Part shown: piece by piece, positions 34,401 through 48,600 of the stretch
How positions within the stretch are numbered: the stretch's first letter is position 1
Layout: each line of letters opens with the position of its first letter
Source of the DNA: Symbiodinium natans
Lineage: Eukaryota > Sar > Dinophyceae > Suessiales > Symbiodiniaceae
DNA: 64,000 nucleotides
Direction: 5' to 3'
Assembly: GCA_905221605.1 (NCBI GenBank)
Contig: CAJNDS010002310.1
Coordinates: forward strand, 5,001 to 69,000
Notes under the pieces: generated by a model
Database searches by the model: none
What the model was told of the DNA's origin: nothing
Seen by the model: the letters and a program-made list of their open reading frames with translations, nothing else
Position numbers and translations under genes: made by a program

Positions 34401-35082
34401 CCCCTGCTGCGGGGCCCGCTCCGACCTTTTCCGAAGCTAAAAGGGCTGAAGACCCCAAAGCTCAATCTGTTAGGGAAAAACATCTGATGTGACGGCGGCT
34501 CTCCTCAGGCACTCCAAACTTCACCACCGGGCCGCAGGGTGCTCTACTTCTTTGCGCAATCTCCTTCAGCAGGTATGGTCCTGGCTTCGAAGGTGATGCT
34601 GTCTGCTCCGTGGTACTCCGTGGTAGTGAGTCTCAGTACATGTCTCAGTACATGTCTCAGTGCACTCTTTATCGCAGCTTGAGGCGCAACTTCGGATGTT
34701 TCGACTCGTAGTGCTGCTGAAGCCTCAGCAACATGAGGGGGGCGGGGGGGGGGGGGGGGGGGGGGGCGATCCCGGAAGCCCTCTCCCAAGTTTGGCTACA
34801 TGGTTTTTTCAAAGAGGTCACCTCGGCTCCGCTCAGATGCTCGCAAAATCTCTTGGCCCCCTAAGACTCGGAAGGCTCTAAGCGCTGGGAAACTCGCTGT
34901 TGGATCCCCTCGGCACTCTTCGCAAACGTTGGGTCTAGGGTGCGGCACTCACCACCTTCTTTGAGGTTTGTGTTGTTCGTTGGTGTATTGATGCCGTGGA
35001 GGGTCCCGCCTGTCGGTGGCTCCTCCAGGGGGAGTGCCTCAAAACCCTCCCCCCCCCCCCCACCCCCGCCCCCTTTCATCTC

Positions 35083-35116
<34 letters not shown>

Positions 35117-38100
35117 TTTAACCCCGCTGCCCTTCCTCCCCTTTTTTTGCGAAACCCTCTTTCCTCCTTTCCTGTCCTGGGGCAGGCCCGGCTGCCGAGG
35201 CGGCGCGCGCAAGCGTTTGCAATTACTAAGTGGTCCCACTGTCCCACGGTAAGGGCTCCGAAGGGCTGGGAAAAGGACTCCGAGTATGAGGGCTTGAATC
35301 GGGCGCAATCCTAAGCGACTAAGGGTGGGTGGGCCTGGGCCGAAACAAATCCAAGAGGCATCTTGTAGTTGGTGCTCTCTTGCAGGCCTCAAGCAGAGAC
35401 ACCACGTGTAAAAAAGGCGATTTCAAGATTAGGCGTTGAACATTCGCAGTCGGTCTGTCTCTCAGTAACCGATAACCCTGGGCCGCCAACACGCTGGGCA
35501 CTGGAACTTGAGGCCGGCTTTCTGTGCCTATTGGAGTGGGAATGAGAGAAATCTCAACACGAATCTGGAGTCCAGCGGATAAACTACTAAACCATTCCAC
35601 AAACAATCTTCAACACACTCTTAGACCAGGCGGGCTGCATCCAGTTGCGAGCCGGACTTCTTCATGGAAGCCTCCAGATCACAGGATACTGCATGTTCAC
35701 AAGTGCCGCTTTACGTCCACTTCTTCACTCACCCTCCGCCGCCGCCCCCCCCCCCCCCCCCCGCCCGCGCGCCTGCTTCGCGGCATTCTTCTCTTGAGCC
35801 TGATCCGCAACATTGCGCAACAAAGCACAATTGTGAACGTCATGAGAGCCTAGCAAACTGTGGACAGCGCGGGTCATTCGTGGCTCTTGCCGAAACTATC
35901 CTCCATTCGGGGCGACTTTGCCGTGCCCTCTTAAGGCCCAGATTCAGGTCGCTTTTGACGGTCTGCATCGGTCTGCGCTCGCCGCCGCTCGCCGTGCACC
36001 GAGTTTTCCGTTGCTGGCGTCGCAGCGTCCGTGGCCGTCCGTGGTCTCAGCATCGCAGCTCCAAGTGCTCGAAGATGAGAATGGTTTCGGATGTGAGAGG
36101 TTGCTTGAGAAGTTGCTCAAACCTTTCAAGCAGCTCCTTGCGCAATCTTTCTCCGACATTCCGAAGCTGTACTCTGTTTTTGGGACAAGAGGGGCCTAAT
36201 GATCCAACACGGTCCGCGGGGCCTGCTGCTTGGCATGGCCGCGGACCATGATCCAGAGAGCCTCTCGAAACATCGCACCACCAAGAGCCGCTTCGCAACA
36301 TCGCAGCAACAGACTCAACAGACCGCCCCAAAGTATCCTGAGCCAAGGACTGCTGGACTTTGCCTCCCGTTCGGCCAGTGACCGGTAGTCAGGAGCACTG
36401 CTTCAGTGCTGTCCGAGCCAGAAAATTTTGCAAAACGAAGCACAGAATTCTCTATCAACCACTGCATGGTAATCGCAGCCTTAGTATCTCAAGGCCCAGG
36501 TTGATTTGCCGCAGCGTGCAAGAAGGGGAGGCCTGGCAAGAAGATCCAGTTTGGCCAACCACGCGGCAAGTGCCAGCGGAGGCTCTCGAGCCATGTTCGG
36601 CTGCAATCTTTGGTAGAGTCCCATGCGCGGCTGTAAACTTCAAAATACTTTAAAACATGGTCAGCAGTCGTGGGCAGCATCTAGCAGCGAATCTAGCAGC
36701 ATCTTGCACGTTGCAGCACCTGGAGCATCTCTCGCAGGAAAGGACTTCTGCGGCCGCCTCGGGTACATTCTATCCCACATCGCCCTCCCCCGCTCCCCCA
36801 AGGCCCACCCTCGTCCCATGCCCCAGGCGCCCCACCACATCATCCGAGGATCCTGCGCAGGGTACGGGGAACAGACAAAGTTGACAATGTGCCACGCAAA
36901 GTGGATACAACAGACTCTGAAAAAAGTCACCAAGAATCCGCCTACTCTCACGAATCCTTCCCTTTTTCCACCCCCTTCAGCTGAAAGGGCCGCACCCCCA
37001 TTTTCCCCCATCGTCCGCGCCTCCTTAGTGAACTCGGCCGCCGGAAAAGGCCGGTAGGAGTTGACCTTGCGGTTTTCTTTGTCAGCCGCTTTCTTGCATT
37101 CTCTGCTCTTCAATTATTCCTTCTTTCTCTCCCTCACTTGCGCTCTATATCTACTGATCTCCTTCCCCTCCTTCTTCCTCTTTGCAGGCTTTGGGGAGCG
37201 GGGCTGCCCGAAAAGCAGTCGGTTCTGTCGGACAGCTTCGGGAAAGCCAGTGGCACAACCCCTCACATGAAGATCCCTTCTCCCCCTTTCCTTGCCATTC
37301 GCCCCCGAGTCGAAGAACAAGAAGTGCCTAACGCGCTGAAACAAAGAGAACGTCCAGTCTCTGCAGGAACGAAAAGGCCACGACTTCTGAGGGCGGCGCG
37401 GAACAAGCCTACCACTGCGTATGAGGGCGGCACAAAACCTAAGGCCAAAAACCTCCGATCACCAGCTCTCACGGTCCCTCCCGATGCACAAACTGCATGT
37501 GCCCTTCGGACCTCAATACGAATAGAGTATCTTTCAATTATTGTTCATTGTCGTTGGGGCTTGAGGGCAAGGGCCCAAACCCGTCCCCCGTGCACGCCCG
37601 CGAACAGTGCGTACTAGCAGCTTATGGAGCACAGGTCACAATTTGCATCAGATTATCGTAACATCACCTATACTTTCTCTCTCTTTCTCCCCGCCTGTCT
37701 CTCCTTCCTTCTTTCCTTCCTTCCTTCCTGCCTTCCCTCACTCCCTCCCTCCCCCCTTCATTCCTTCCATTGAGGCACGTGCAACTAACAGGGCAGCCGG
37801 AGTGAGATGAAGTGAGGCTTAGCTGCTTAGCCGACTTAGCACCACGTAGTTCAAGTCTTGTCGTCTTCTACTTTTCCTGGGGGCTCCCGGCGAACATGGC
37901 GCCGCGTAGGCGGCCAGGACCCGATCCCACCACGGCCTCTCTTCTTGTCAGCACGATTCTGCTTGAAAATGGTATGGCGTGGGCGAGAGCGTGTGCAGCC
38001 GTGTGCAAGGGCAACAACTTCAAGAGTTCTCCGAGGGGAACCCATGACGGAGGGCACCTCGGCGCCTTCCCGGGTCTCCCGGTCTCTCCGCAGCTCCGTG

Positions 38101-38533
38101 GCGCTCGAGGAGCCTAAGACTCAGGGTCACAGCAAAAGCGGGGCAGGTCGTGTTGGAGCATCTTAAGGAGCATGGTTCAGATGATCCGTATCAAAGACAA
38201 ATTCCAAAGACCTCCAGAGGCCAGGACCCATCATCCGACCGGCACGCGGCTGGCCGTCGGCCTGCCCGCGCTTGCCGCGAAGCACAAGTCATCTGCACGT
38301 TGAACCGCTACTGCATCTTCCCAACACTTCCCAGGTTAAGGCGGCGACGTGCAGAGGCGGCCTGGGCGAGGAGCCATAGATGCCATCTTCAGAGCTGAAT
38401 TGCACATTTGGGTTGTAAGCGGCACGCAGGCTGGCACGCTCTCCGATGCGCCGCCTGCAGTCCGCTCTCAAGTTTGACGAAAAACGGGGGGGGAGCCTGG
38501 GAGCCTTCCCCTTTTGCTCTCTCTTCTTTCTCT

Positions 38534-38596
<63 letters not shown>

Positions 38597-41500
38597 GAAT
38601 GAAAAGTGAGGACTCTCTCTTTCCGAAGGCCTCGGCGCTTCGGGGGACCTTCTCACCGGGCATGGAGGAGAGAGGCTCAGAGAGAGGCAAGGACACACAG
38701 AATGACATGCTCCTTTCATTCTAAAGAGCAATTTCAATTGCTTAACTTGCATTGATGAATCAATTATATTTAATTTGCATTAGTTTCAATTAATTTGCAT
38801 TCATCTCCCCGTCTCGTGCCGTGCACTCCCAGCCTGCTCCTCGCTTTGGGCCCATTCGGGAACCTGAGACGCCCCGCTTTTCGAGCACACCGTGTACGCG
38901 ACTTTTTATCTGTATGAAGTGGAATACTTGTATAGAGTCTGTGGTTTTAGGATCTGGGGGTTAGTTTGCTTGGGGTTTGAGCCAAGCGGGTCAGCCGGGT
39001 TTAGTTCGGAGAGGGGTTTAGTGGGTGAGGGCTTTTGATCACAAAAGGCACAATGGCGTACATGCCATGTCATACCGCACCGCACCGCGCAAACTACATC
39101 ACCAGACCATACCAATATCCGCATACATATTTCATATCTATTTATTGTAAGCAACGTCCGAATGGAAAAAACGCTGGATTGTACGAGACAGGTGGCGTTT
39201 GTGCGGCCCCCGGAGGAAGAGACCTCGGCAATGCAATCCGCGGTTTGGGATGTTTACGGAAATGGTTCCGGAAAGCCGGAGAATTATGTGGCTGCTTCGC
39301 TCAGCCACATAGCCCGAAGCATAAGCATCTGACTTCCATGAAGGAGCCCGAGGCTCACCCCAAGTGACCACAGAGAGAGCGATCTGGCCTCGGCACAAAG
39401 CTGAGCAGGTGAGCATGAGAACCATAAGCCTTCTGAAGCCTGAAGCCCTTCTGAGACCTCATCAAGGGCCTGGGCCGTTTTGTGCAGGCCGAACGTTTTC
39501 GATACGAAGCTCCATGGCCTTGAGAAATTGAGCTGAGCTGCGTATCACAAGAGCCACTCCGGGGATGGTCGAGAGGGTGCCGCGTTCGGCAATAACGGCT
39601 ATCAGCGACAAGAAAGGAAACCGCTTTTGACCACCATTTGAAAGTCGAACAGGCCCTGCTGTTTGCTGCGACATGTAATTGCCTTCCGTTGCGGGCTGAG
39701 TGCATTCGTTGAACTGCAACGAATGACACAATGCCGAGAGCGAGAGAGAGGTATCTTGTCAAGGAGGGGGATCAAGAGGCTGAGGAGGCCGGAGCTTTGG
39801 GCTTCATTTATGAGCTCGCTGTTGTTTCCGTTATTCGATCCAGATGCTTCATGGCTCTTTCAGATGCTCCGCCCCTTGACCTTCTTAAACCTTTTAGCTC
39901 TTCATTGCGGCTCCGTTTCACGCTGTCCCACGTGAGTCGTCTGAAACATGCTTTCACATTCTTCGGCCGTTGCAGCTTGCTGCTCCCCAAAACTGTACCT
40001 CAAAGCATCCTCAAGGAGGACTCCATACTCCAAGGCTCCAAGGCATGGCCCTGCAATTTCCATCGAGCTCGCGGTCACATGCGGTCACTACGTGGATTGT
40101 GCAGAGTGAGGGCAGCGAAAACTCCCTGATTAGGGAACAGCCCGAACACTCCCGAACACGCCCGAAAACTCCGATGTCGGACCCAGAGAGACTTTCCAAG
40201 AGCTTTTCGTAATGCCCCCGTCCCAGTCCCATTCCGTCCCGGCATATTGTGTCGTCGACAGTTCGCTGAGACGAGTGGGGTCTCAGAGTGAATATGGTTG
40301 ACACTGTTGACACGGTTGAGCCTGTTGATTAAACTGGCGCCTGCTGTGCCGTCGGGGACAGAGATCGCGAAGGCGGACCTCGAATGATTCGAAGTGTGGG
40401 GGGAACAGTTCAAGGGCAGGGCAACAGGAATGAACCCAGTTCGTACACAAGAAACAAAGGTCAAGATGCAGCCAACTTCTCTCCTCTCTCCATAGCTCCC
40501 TACTGCTCCGCTCCGAAGGCTTCGCTCCGGACTTCCAATACAGCCTTCTCTCTCTCTCTCTCTCTCTGTGTTTCTCTCTCTCTCTCTCTCTCCATATTTT
40601 CTCTCTTGCTTTGTACGTCTTTCCGCTCTGGGGCTTCTGAGGCTCCCGGGACTGTCCAGGACTCCCGGCTTGCGGACCGCTTCTGCGAGCTCAGGGACTC
40701 CGTACTCTGCGTGCGATAGTAGGCACCATAGACACCACCTTTCTGCACTTCCGACTCACAGTGCAACCAAAAAATGCCGTGCCCAACACAAGGCACGGCT
40801 CAAGCAAGTTGTTCACGCTAACGCTAAAGCGCTGCCTCAGCTTTCCTACTTGTCAGGGTGCTAGAAGGCTGGTCTGCTGGATCCCCTTGCACTTGGCACT
40901 CTGGGCAAACTGCGGTCTGGGGAGGGCGATCTGGTGGCCGGCCTCAGCGCTTCCGTGAGCTTGCCAACGTGTTTGCCACGTTTGCTGCGTTTGTTGCAGT
41001 GCTTTCAAAAGCCAACGAACTGTTTGTTGCCAATGCTGCTTCGTCGCAGAGATGCCGCAGGCATTTGCGCAGGGATCTGTCGCAGCTGCAGCTGTGCCAG
41101 AAAAGAACTTAACGAGGAAACGCTCGAGGAAACACACTGACCGCGAAGCATGTCTCTTGGCCTCCACTGCATTGCCACAGTTCCTCCCAAACTGCACATC
41201 AGTGACATACTTCACAACATGCTGTGGGCTTGGCACCTGCAGTAGATCTGGCCAGTGTGGTTGGCCCGCCCTTTTGGATCCTGTGGGGCAAGGTGCGATG
41301 CAGACGATACATATGTCGAGGGGTGTGTAATTTTGCTCTCTGTAGATCGAGAGCGAGAGAGCGAGAGAGAGAGAGAGAGAGAGCAAGACAGATAGAGAGA
41401 GAGAGAGAGAGTGGAAGCAAAAGAGAAACTCTTCTCGCCGGAGGGAATGTGGGCTTTCGTGCGCCGCCCGGCCTGGGCGCGCTCGGGCGACTCCCGGCGC

Positions 41501-41893
41501 CGGTAGGCCTGCTTGGCCTCCAGGCTCGCGCGGGCAATAAACAAAATCAAGTCTCGTGTGTTTCTTCTGAGATTTCGGAGAAGCGCACACATAAGTATGC
41601 ACATATACATATACATATACATATACATATGCATGTACATGTACATATACATACACATGTGTATATGTATATGTGTACGTATGATACATGTGATATACTC
41701 TCATATAGTATGTATGTACGGTGTTTTCGAAGGCGGTGGGGGGCAGTGCAGCCCATGGGGGGTCGCTCTTTTTGCCAATCAAAGGCGGCGCGGTCCCAGG
41801 CCACAGGTCTCCATCCATTCCGATGCCTCTGCAAGGCCTGAGAAGAGCACAACGAAACAACAAGGAGAAAAGGAGGCGTAGAAAAAAAGTACC
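34401..41893. other. Repeat-rich stretch without an assigned gene
   Basis: Holds a poly-G tract (about 34740-34766), poly-C tracts (about 35049-35060, 35087-35114 and 35747-35762), a CCTT microsatellite (about 37697-37730), (CT)n runs at about 38538-38586 and 40550-40590, a (GA)n run at about 41350-41412, and an ATACAT-type repeat at about 41597-41660. The second copy of a 27-bp dispersed sequence is at 34990-35016. A weak coding-like minus-strand patch at about 36070-36160 contains LLERFEQLLKQPLTSETIL. No family was recognised. Confidence 0.4.
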
Positions 41894-42412
41894 CCTTTAA
41901 GGTTGAATTGAAGAGGCTCTGGGGCCGCCGAAAACGCGAAAAACTCAGGAAGCCGCTGACCGGACGGTCCAGCCAGAAGCGGGTCAAGACATTCACCTGT
42001 GAAAGGAGAGGCAGGCGCAAAAGAACGAGTGCTGCAAAGTTGAAACATAGCATCGCATCTACGAGAAAAATACACAGAAACATGCTGCACGAAAGGCACG
42101 ATCGGCACCTGCTGGACAGCGACCTCCTCCGTCCCACCAGCACGGAGGTGCCCAAGCCAGTGAGCCAGAACCTCAACCTTCAGTGATTTGAGCGCGGAGT
42201 CCGGAGCATGCGCTGCAGTTCAGGGAAGGCAATAGATGCCAATAGACCATGAAAGGCTCTATGCTCTTGCTCCAGATCTCCCCATCGCATCCTACCCAAA
42301 AAAAACGGCCAAACGCCGCAAAACGCCGCAATGAGACGGCCGCGTTCTTGGGCTGCTCCTTGCTCAGGGCACGTGCGAGCGCGACATGTGCAGCAGCAGC
42401 TGCCGGCATGTC
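41894..42412 (-). CDS. Probable exons of an unidentified gene
   Basis: Three exon-like segments fit the AG-G acceptor rule: 42359-42412 (DMPAAAAAHVALARALSK, GA donor), 42109-42177 (VEVLAHWLGHLRAGGTEEVA, GT donor) and about 41894-41997 (VNVLTRFWLDRPVSGFLSFS, GT donor). The first two are phase 0 throughout. They could be the 3' end of the NBR1-like gene next door or a separate gene. I cannot assign a domain. Confidence 0.4.
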
Positions 42413-43637
42413 CTCAAGCACGCTGAGATACGTCGAGGGAAGGCAACTCGAACGTTTAACAGTTTAGCTTGTAACAGTTTAACAGCATAGAGACGCAGAC
42501 ATAGAGAGACAGAATCCGCAGAAGAAACCCGAGCACATCGTCAGCCAACGCTCAGAGAAATGCGTGCGATTCTTACCGAGGTTCGCCCAAGCATCGCGCG
42601 GCGCGCAGCTGCAGCCGCAGGAACCTCCAGCAACTACATTGCGTCATATCTCAAAACGATGCAAGTTCCCGAAACTCCACCCAATTAAATTTCCCACCGA
42701 GGACGTTTGTTCAGCCTCGAAAGGCGTTTTGTGGGCAGGGCACATGCGTGACATTGTGTGACCCCCTCACATCAAAAGAGATGGAGGCACTCCGCTACTG
42801 CTGGCGCCGCGCAGCTTGACAACTCGGCACACCTCGCTGCAGAGGTGCACAGCAGAACAAGTGGTTTATGCATCTCACAACATCTCACAAAGTCTCACAA
42901 CATGTCGCAAGGTTTCACAAGGTGCTCCATTCGGGGAAGGGGCGCAGATTTTTCCATCTGCCCAGTGCCAAGTCTTGCAACGTGCAGGGAACACTGTGTC
43001 AGAAAGAAATCGAGGAGATGTGAGATTCGGAACACAAGTTCATACGAGTTTTGGGATAACGGAACTCGTCGTGAGATGGCACTCTCAGCTTCACTCTCAC
43101 TCGATAGCACAGAGTGCAGTACTTTTACAAAGGCTGAGCAGCCTGTCGACAGGATGCTGCACAATTTCTGAGCTGGACAATCAGGTACCTGCAGACGCCG
43201 CTTACATGCGGACTGGCTACAGGCTGCCCGAGTCGAATCGCAGGTGCAACTTGTCATGGCTTCCTGCTCACTGGCTCAGGATCCAAACAGCTTCAACGGC
43301 ACGCAGCTTAGTAGCTTCTTGGGCTATAGGAGCTCACTTGTTACTCAATCACTTGATGCACAAAGAAGTCACAGTTGTGGCTCATGTAAGAATCACTGAT
43401 GAGCCCCGGCCAGAGCTGTGAGCTCAAAAAGTAGAGGGTGCGCGGCGGGGCAGAAGCACAAGGTGCAACGCCACCCCACCGCTCACCCTTTTCGACTTTT
43501 CACAAGCCAGCCATCGTCAGCCTTGTGCTTGAGTGTCAGCCTTGTGCATGGGGCGCCATGGCTGGCAGCAGCGCTCTCACTTCTGGTCACCCCAACCCCC
43601 CCGTTCAGCCCTCAGCTCTCCAGATTTCTCAGTTCGC
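42413..43637. other. No gene seen
   Basis: There are short frames on both strands and a small 'catctcacaa' tandem repeat near 42870-42900. I found no exon that is convincing by both splice rule and composition. It may be an intron of the adjacent minus-strand gene. Confidence 0.35.
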
Positions 43638-45617
43638 CTCGACCACAAAGACGGGCCCGAAGCAGATGCCGCCGCTTCCCAAGACCCACGCCGAGCGCCC
43701 CTGGGCGGCCTGCGAAGGAGAACACGGACTGAAGAGAGGACTGAAGAGGCCATCCCATTTCCAATTAGCGCGGCTTAGCGGTTTGTTCCCCCATGTTCGC
43801 TCAGATGCTCGACTTCAGTGCACAAATTGAGGGTTGATGTGGTGCTGGAACAGTGAGAATCGGGCTGAGTTGAGGAGCGGCGGACGCAAAATAATGCGGG
43901 CAAATTCGCTCGATCTTTGGCCGACAGGCATCTAAAACAAGCAGACCAGAATCTGGACTCCTACCCCTCTTCCCAACCCTTCCCCCCCACGTACAACACC
44001 GTTGCAAGGGTGCGATCACTGGGAGTCCCCTCACGCAAGGACGGACCTGCCTGGGACCCTTTGTGAGGGTATCGCATGTGAAAACTCGTACGTGTCAAAA
44101 GATGCTTGTTTAAGCATGTCGTTCTGGAAACTCCCCCAGCCAGACCCAAACCATGGTTTCGATTTGGAACTAGGACCACTTTCAAACTTTTCAATTGCTA
44201 AGTATTACCTAGAAGATACAGCTTTGCAAGTGCTTCTTGCAGGCGGACATAGGCGCATAGAAACATGGATACAAGGATAAATGGCACACGGGTATGCACG
44301 GACAAAAAACACATATACATATTGTAGACAAAGGTATGCTTGGCTGACTTCTGAACCTGGCCCTAAAAGTTTTACTTTTACTTACTGTAGATTCTTCAAC
44401 AACCCCACCCACCCCTCCACCCCAAACCCCCCCCCCCATGATCTAGGCTTTCGGATTAGATCCAAAGTATGTCCTGGGGAATACAAATGGAAGCACATTC
44501 GCAGAACGTTCGGGCACATATGGAGCGTATGTGGCGCGAGAACAGATGCTCCACGTCTCCAGGTTGTGGTGAATGAGCTGAGCGCTTGCAAATACTTGAT
44601 CATGATGTTGTGTGACCATGCTTCATTTCTATCGTGACTCAACTCTTCAACCTTCAGGGGCTGGCGTGGGGACCGCGCCATTTGTGCCTTCGTTGTTACA
44701 TTCGTTGTTCGTGGATGTTCGATCAGAATACCGCACCCATCCGACTCGAGCATCGTCCAGGTGAATCGCTTGTCGCGGATTGCCTCCCCAAGGTGCTCCC
44801 AAGGCTCGCAAGGAGGCTCAAGAAGATGCGGCTATTGTTGCAAATCAGTGAGCGACGAATACTTGATGAGCAAGTCCTGGACATGGGTGTTTTCAGGAAG
44901 ACATGACACAAATCATGGAGCCCCATAGAGCACCCTAGTCGCAACATGGGACCATGCATGACAGGCCACCGAAGGAATAATTCAGTGGACCAAGAACTTG
45001 CAATGTTGGGAATGCGGATCAATGCTCGGAAGCACTTGCGACAAGGAGGAGTGTTGTTGAATGCCGATTGCCCCTGTGCAAGGACGACACGCTTATCTGT
45101 GCACCCAGAGCCTAAGCACAAATTATTTCCACTTCGCTTGCTCTCACCCACTCCTTCAGCCGTGTAACAGACACTCCTGACCATCTACATGCTTTCTCTT
45201 GTTGGTTTTCCTCATTACATGTGCTCTTGTATGCATATACCGTATGATTGTAGACCGCACCAGAGATGCCGCCACTCATGCTCACGCTCTGCCTCCAGTT
45301 CCATGCAGATTTGGATCACCTCCCCGAGGCGATGGGTGTCCAGCACAGTCTGCAATCTTATATGGGATCTCTACTCAGACAGCAACTACGGATCTTTCGC
45401 CGGCAAGGCGTGGCCTCTCCAGGCTCGACGCTGCCCAAGGGCAGGGACGCGCATCCGAAACCGCTGCCCAGGCAGCACTGGAGCGAACAGTCCTGCCAGG
45501 AGCATTCGGCAGGAGGCGTTTGGAAGTCACCGCAACGGCAGCATTGGGGTGCTTGTTTTTTTGGGTCTCCTCGGGCCAGGGCAGCGTGCTTTGGTTCTGG
45601 ACGAGGAGCCGCACCAC
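43638..45617 (-). CDS. NBR1-like domain 3, four exons
   Basis: Exons at 45570-45617 (VVRLLVQNQSTLPWPE), 45430-45492 (DCSLQCCLGSGFGCASLPLG), 45293-45319 (VIQICMELE) and 43638-43709 (AAQGRSAWVLGSGGICFGPV). All are phase 0 and join into a complete NBR1-like domain ending FGPVFVVE. Donors are GA, GT, GC and GC. The 45293-43709 intron is about 1.6 kb. The 27-bp third exon is supported only by phase, splice context and fit to the domain. Confidence 0.68.
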
Positions 45618-48600
45618 CTCGGGGGAAGGCACGCGCTCGCAGCTCCGCCTCCGTTCACGCCACGTTACGGTACGTTCGTGTCTTGTCGTGCATATTCCTG
45701 TGTGTCGTGTAGTAGTACAACACTAACTATGTTTATGCATTTTCCGTACTGAAGGGCTTCATACATATTGCACATATGCATATGCATATATACATATATA
45801 TATATATATGTATAGCACATACTTTAAAAAGGAAGCTCTGTCTATCCTCCGCCCTCTCTGGGAGGCCGCGCCCAGGGCGCCGCCTTCAGCGCCACGGAGC
45901 CCAAGGAGACCAGGCCGCTCCGCTCCAAGCGCTCCGGGTAAGACACCTCTTCTTCTCGCTTGCATTTCCTCTTTCTTTTCTCCTTCATGTATCTACTTGT
46001 GCATGTATGCATTTATCTATCGATCGATCTATCCTATCTCCGCACGCTTAGCCCCGCCGAGCTGCCCCTAGGGGCACGCAAATCCCAGGAGTCATGTGGT
46101 CCTTTTGGGGCGGCGGTTTTCGCCGCCGGCTGGGGATCTCTGTCTTAGATTGGGGTGGTTCAGGCCCAGGACACTAACACAGTGTGCCGCTACATCGATC
46201 TATCTCTCTCTCTCTCTCTCTCTGCACGTTAGCGCCCCCGAAGGGGAGCTGCCTGGCAGGGCGCGCAAAGTCCGAAGGTGCGTCTTTCTATCGATGCCTC
46301 TCTCTCTCTCTCTCTCTCTATCTCTTGTTTTCTAAAGCGGGGGTACACTAGGTACACCACTCTTGAATCCATCTCTACCGCTCTGTCTCTCCCCCTCTCT
46401 CCTTGTCTGAGACTCTCTTAATGTGTACTCTCTTTTGTGCGCAGCGAGCCTTGCCTCGGCATTGCCGAACAGGTGCTCGTGCATCACGTAACCCGCCGAA
46501 AGCACCGAAGGGGCCTCGGGCGCCACCTCAGCCTCCGCGGGAGCGTCGGGAGCCTCAGATTTGGCCTCGCGGGCGGGCGAAACGGAAGTGGCAATGAGAG
46601 CAACTTTGCGCAGCGTGCAACTTGCGCGCGCTATGTTCCAAACACCATCAGGTCATGCAGCAATGCACCCTTGCCATGCCTCGCCTCTTCGGAGATGATG
46701 GAGAAGCTCTCCGTCTCCGCAAGCATCCAATCCTCAAGGCATCAGAGAGCGAGTGCGAGCAGGCTGGTAGGCGGGCTCAGCACGTAGGCCTAGCAATAAT
46801 CCCCGCACTTTTTCATTTAGTTGCGAGCTCGGACCGATGACCGAGGCCATGACCATGAAGGGAAAGTCGCTGACGTGGAACTGGGAGTGAAGAGAGACAG
46901 CTCACGAACAAAAAAGCAAGATCGCAGGATCACTCGCATTTATCTTCACGTGGCCTCAGCCGCAAGCACCTGCCAGGGCCAGCACAGGGCAGGCAAGGAC
47001 GGAATGCGCATGAAATGGTGAGAATATGTGAGAATGGCTATAAGCGCTGAGCATGTGCTGAGCATGTGCCGAACACGAGCATGTGCTTTGAAAGAGCGCT
47101 TGCACCTCCCCGAAATCTGGAACCTCACGGGCTGAGGAGGTTCAGGAGACCGACTGCCGAGGAGTCTCCGGTGGCTAAACATGCTAAATGCACACGCGGT
47201 CACATTCGGCAACTGCGAGGATCCGCATACTTGCTGCACTCTGTCTAATTCGACTATGCAGAGAGAGGTGCAGAAGGGCTGGTCACCGCCCACATGGCAC
47301 GGAAGCATCCCTCCTGCAACCGGCGATGTGTACAAACAATTCATGCCTTACAAGGGCAACACAGGTTTAAGAATACAGAAAGCAACACACGCTTTCTCGG
47401 CCATGGCTTCCGCTCCTTCTCGGGCATGAGCGCCTGGACCTGCGTAAGCCGCTCACTTTCTGTGAGCGCATGCACACGGGGCAGGCTCTCGCAGAGGCAT
47501 TGCATGCGCTTGCGGGGGCGCGCACGCGCGCCAGCGCGAGCAAGAGAGAGCAAGAGAGAGCAAGAAAGAGCGAGAGAGAGAGAGAGCGAGCGCGCCTCCA
47601 GGTCGACCGTGAAGCCTGAGAATAAAGAATGACGAATTCGAAGCTGACGCGCGACACATGGAGAGAGAAAGAGAGAAAGAGCAAGAGAGAGAGAGAGAGA
47701 CTTATAAAACCACACATAATAAAAACGGCAAGCGCTCGTCCAACGCACCGTCACACCCGTTGCCCGGGCCTGGCTTCATGCCCGGAATCGGGATGTCCGC
47801 CGGAAGGTGCTCGAATCCCGGGGTGTTGTAAAAGAGGCGGCAGCAAGCATCCCTTGCTTGGCGGTGCTGGCACATTTGGCACGCGCACGAAGCAGCACCT
47901 GCAAACACCACAAACGGCACCAACGCCGCAAAGCTCGTAGGTTCCGGGCGCGGGCCAGTCGGCTTGGCCAACATTGGCCAGGGTCCAGGTCAGCGCCTTC
48001 ACCTCCCCTTGCAGCGCCTCCATACCTTGACTGGAGAACCCCGAGAACCCAGAGCAGTTGGCAACTCTTGACATGGAGGCTGCTGACATGGCCGGACCTT
48101 TTGGGTGTGTCACACGACTCCCCATTGCGAGAATGCGCCGAGTTGCTGTCATCCGGAGCCTCAATGAGGGGGAACTCGGGGACCCCATGTCACAAGCAGA
48201 GCAATATGAGCGCACAAGCTTGGCAAAGTATGAGAGACATGCATACATACATAATATACATATAGTTAATATAGTTTGCCTTGCGTCGCAAGCTAAACGG
48301 TTGGAATGAAGCCGCTGCACGTTCGGCAAGTCTTGAGGCCGGGGCTGCGTTGAGTGCCGATTCCCAGGTGTTCCGAATTTGCTATGATTTGCTTGTTTGT
48401 TTTTGCAATTTTGGGGTTTGGGCGGTCCTCCAGCATTGGGTTTTTGGGACATTGGGGCATTGAATTGCTTGTGGTTTCGCACAAGTCACACGGACGTCAT
48501 CATCGTGTGGACATAGATGCTCGGGCACATCTATGTCCACACCGACGCTATCATCGTGCGGACATGGATGCTCCATTCGCACGCGCTGGTCACACAGACG

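Noticed and set aside
41894-41997. Dynein heavy-chain C-terminal segment (FWL...PQSLF)
   Set aside because: Resemblance is limited to a few residues and neighbouring exons do not fit dynein.
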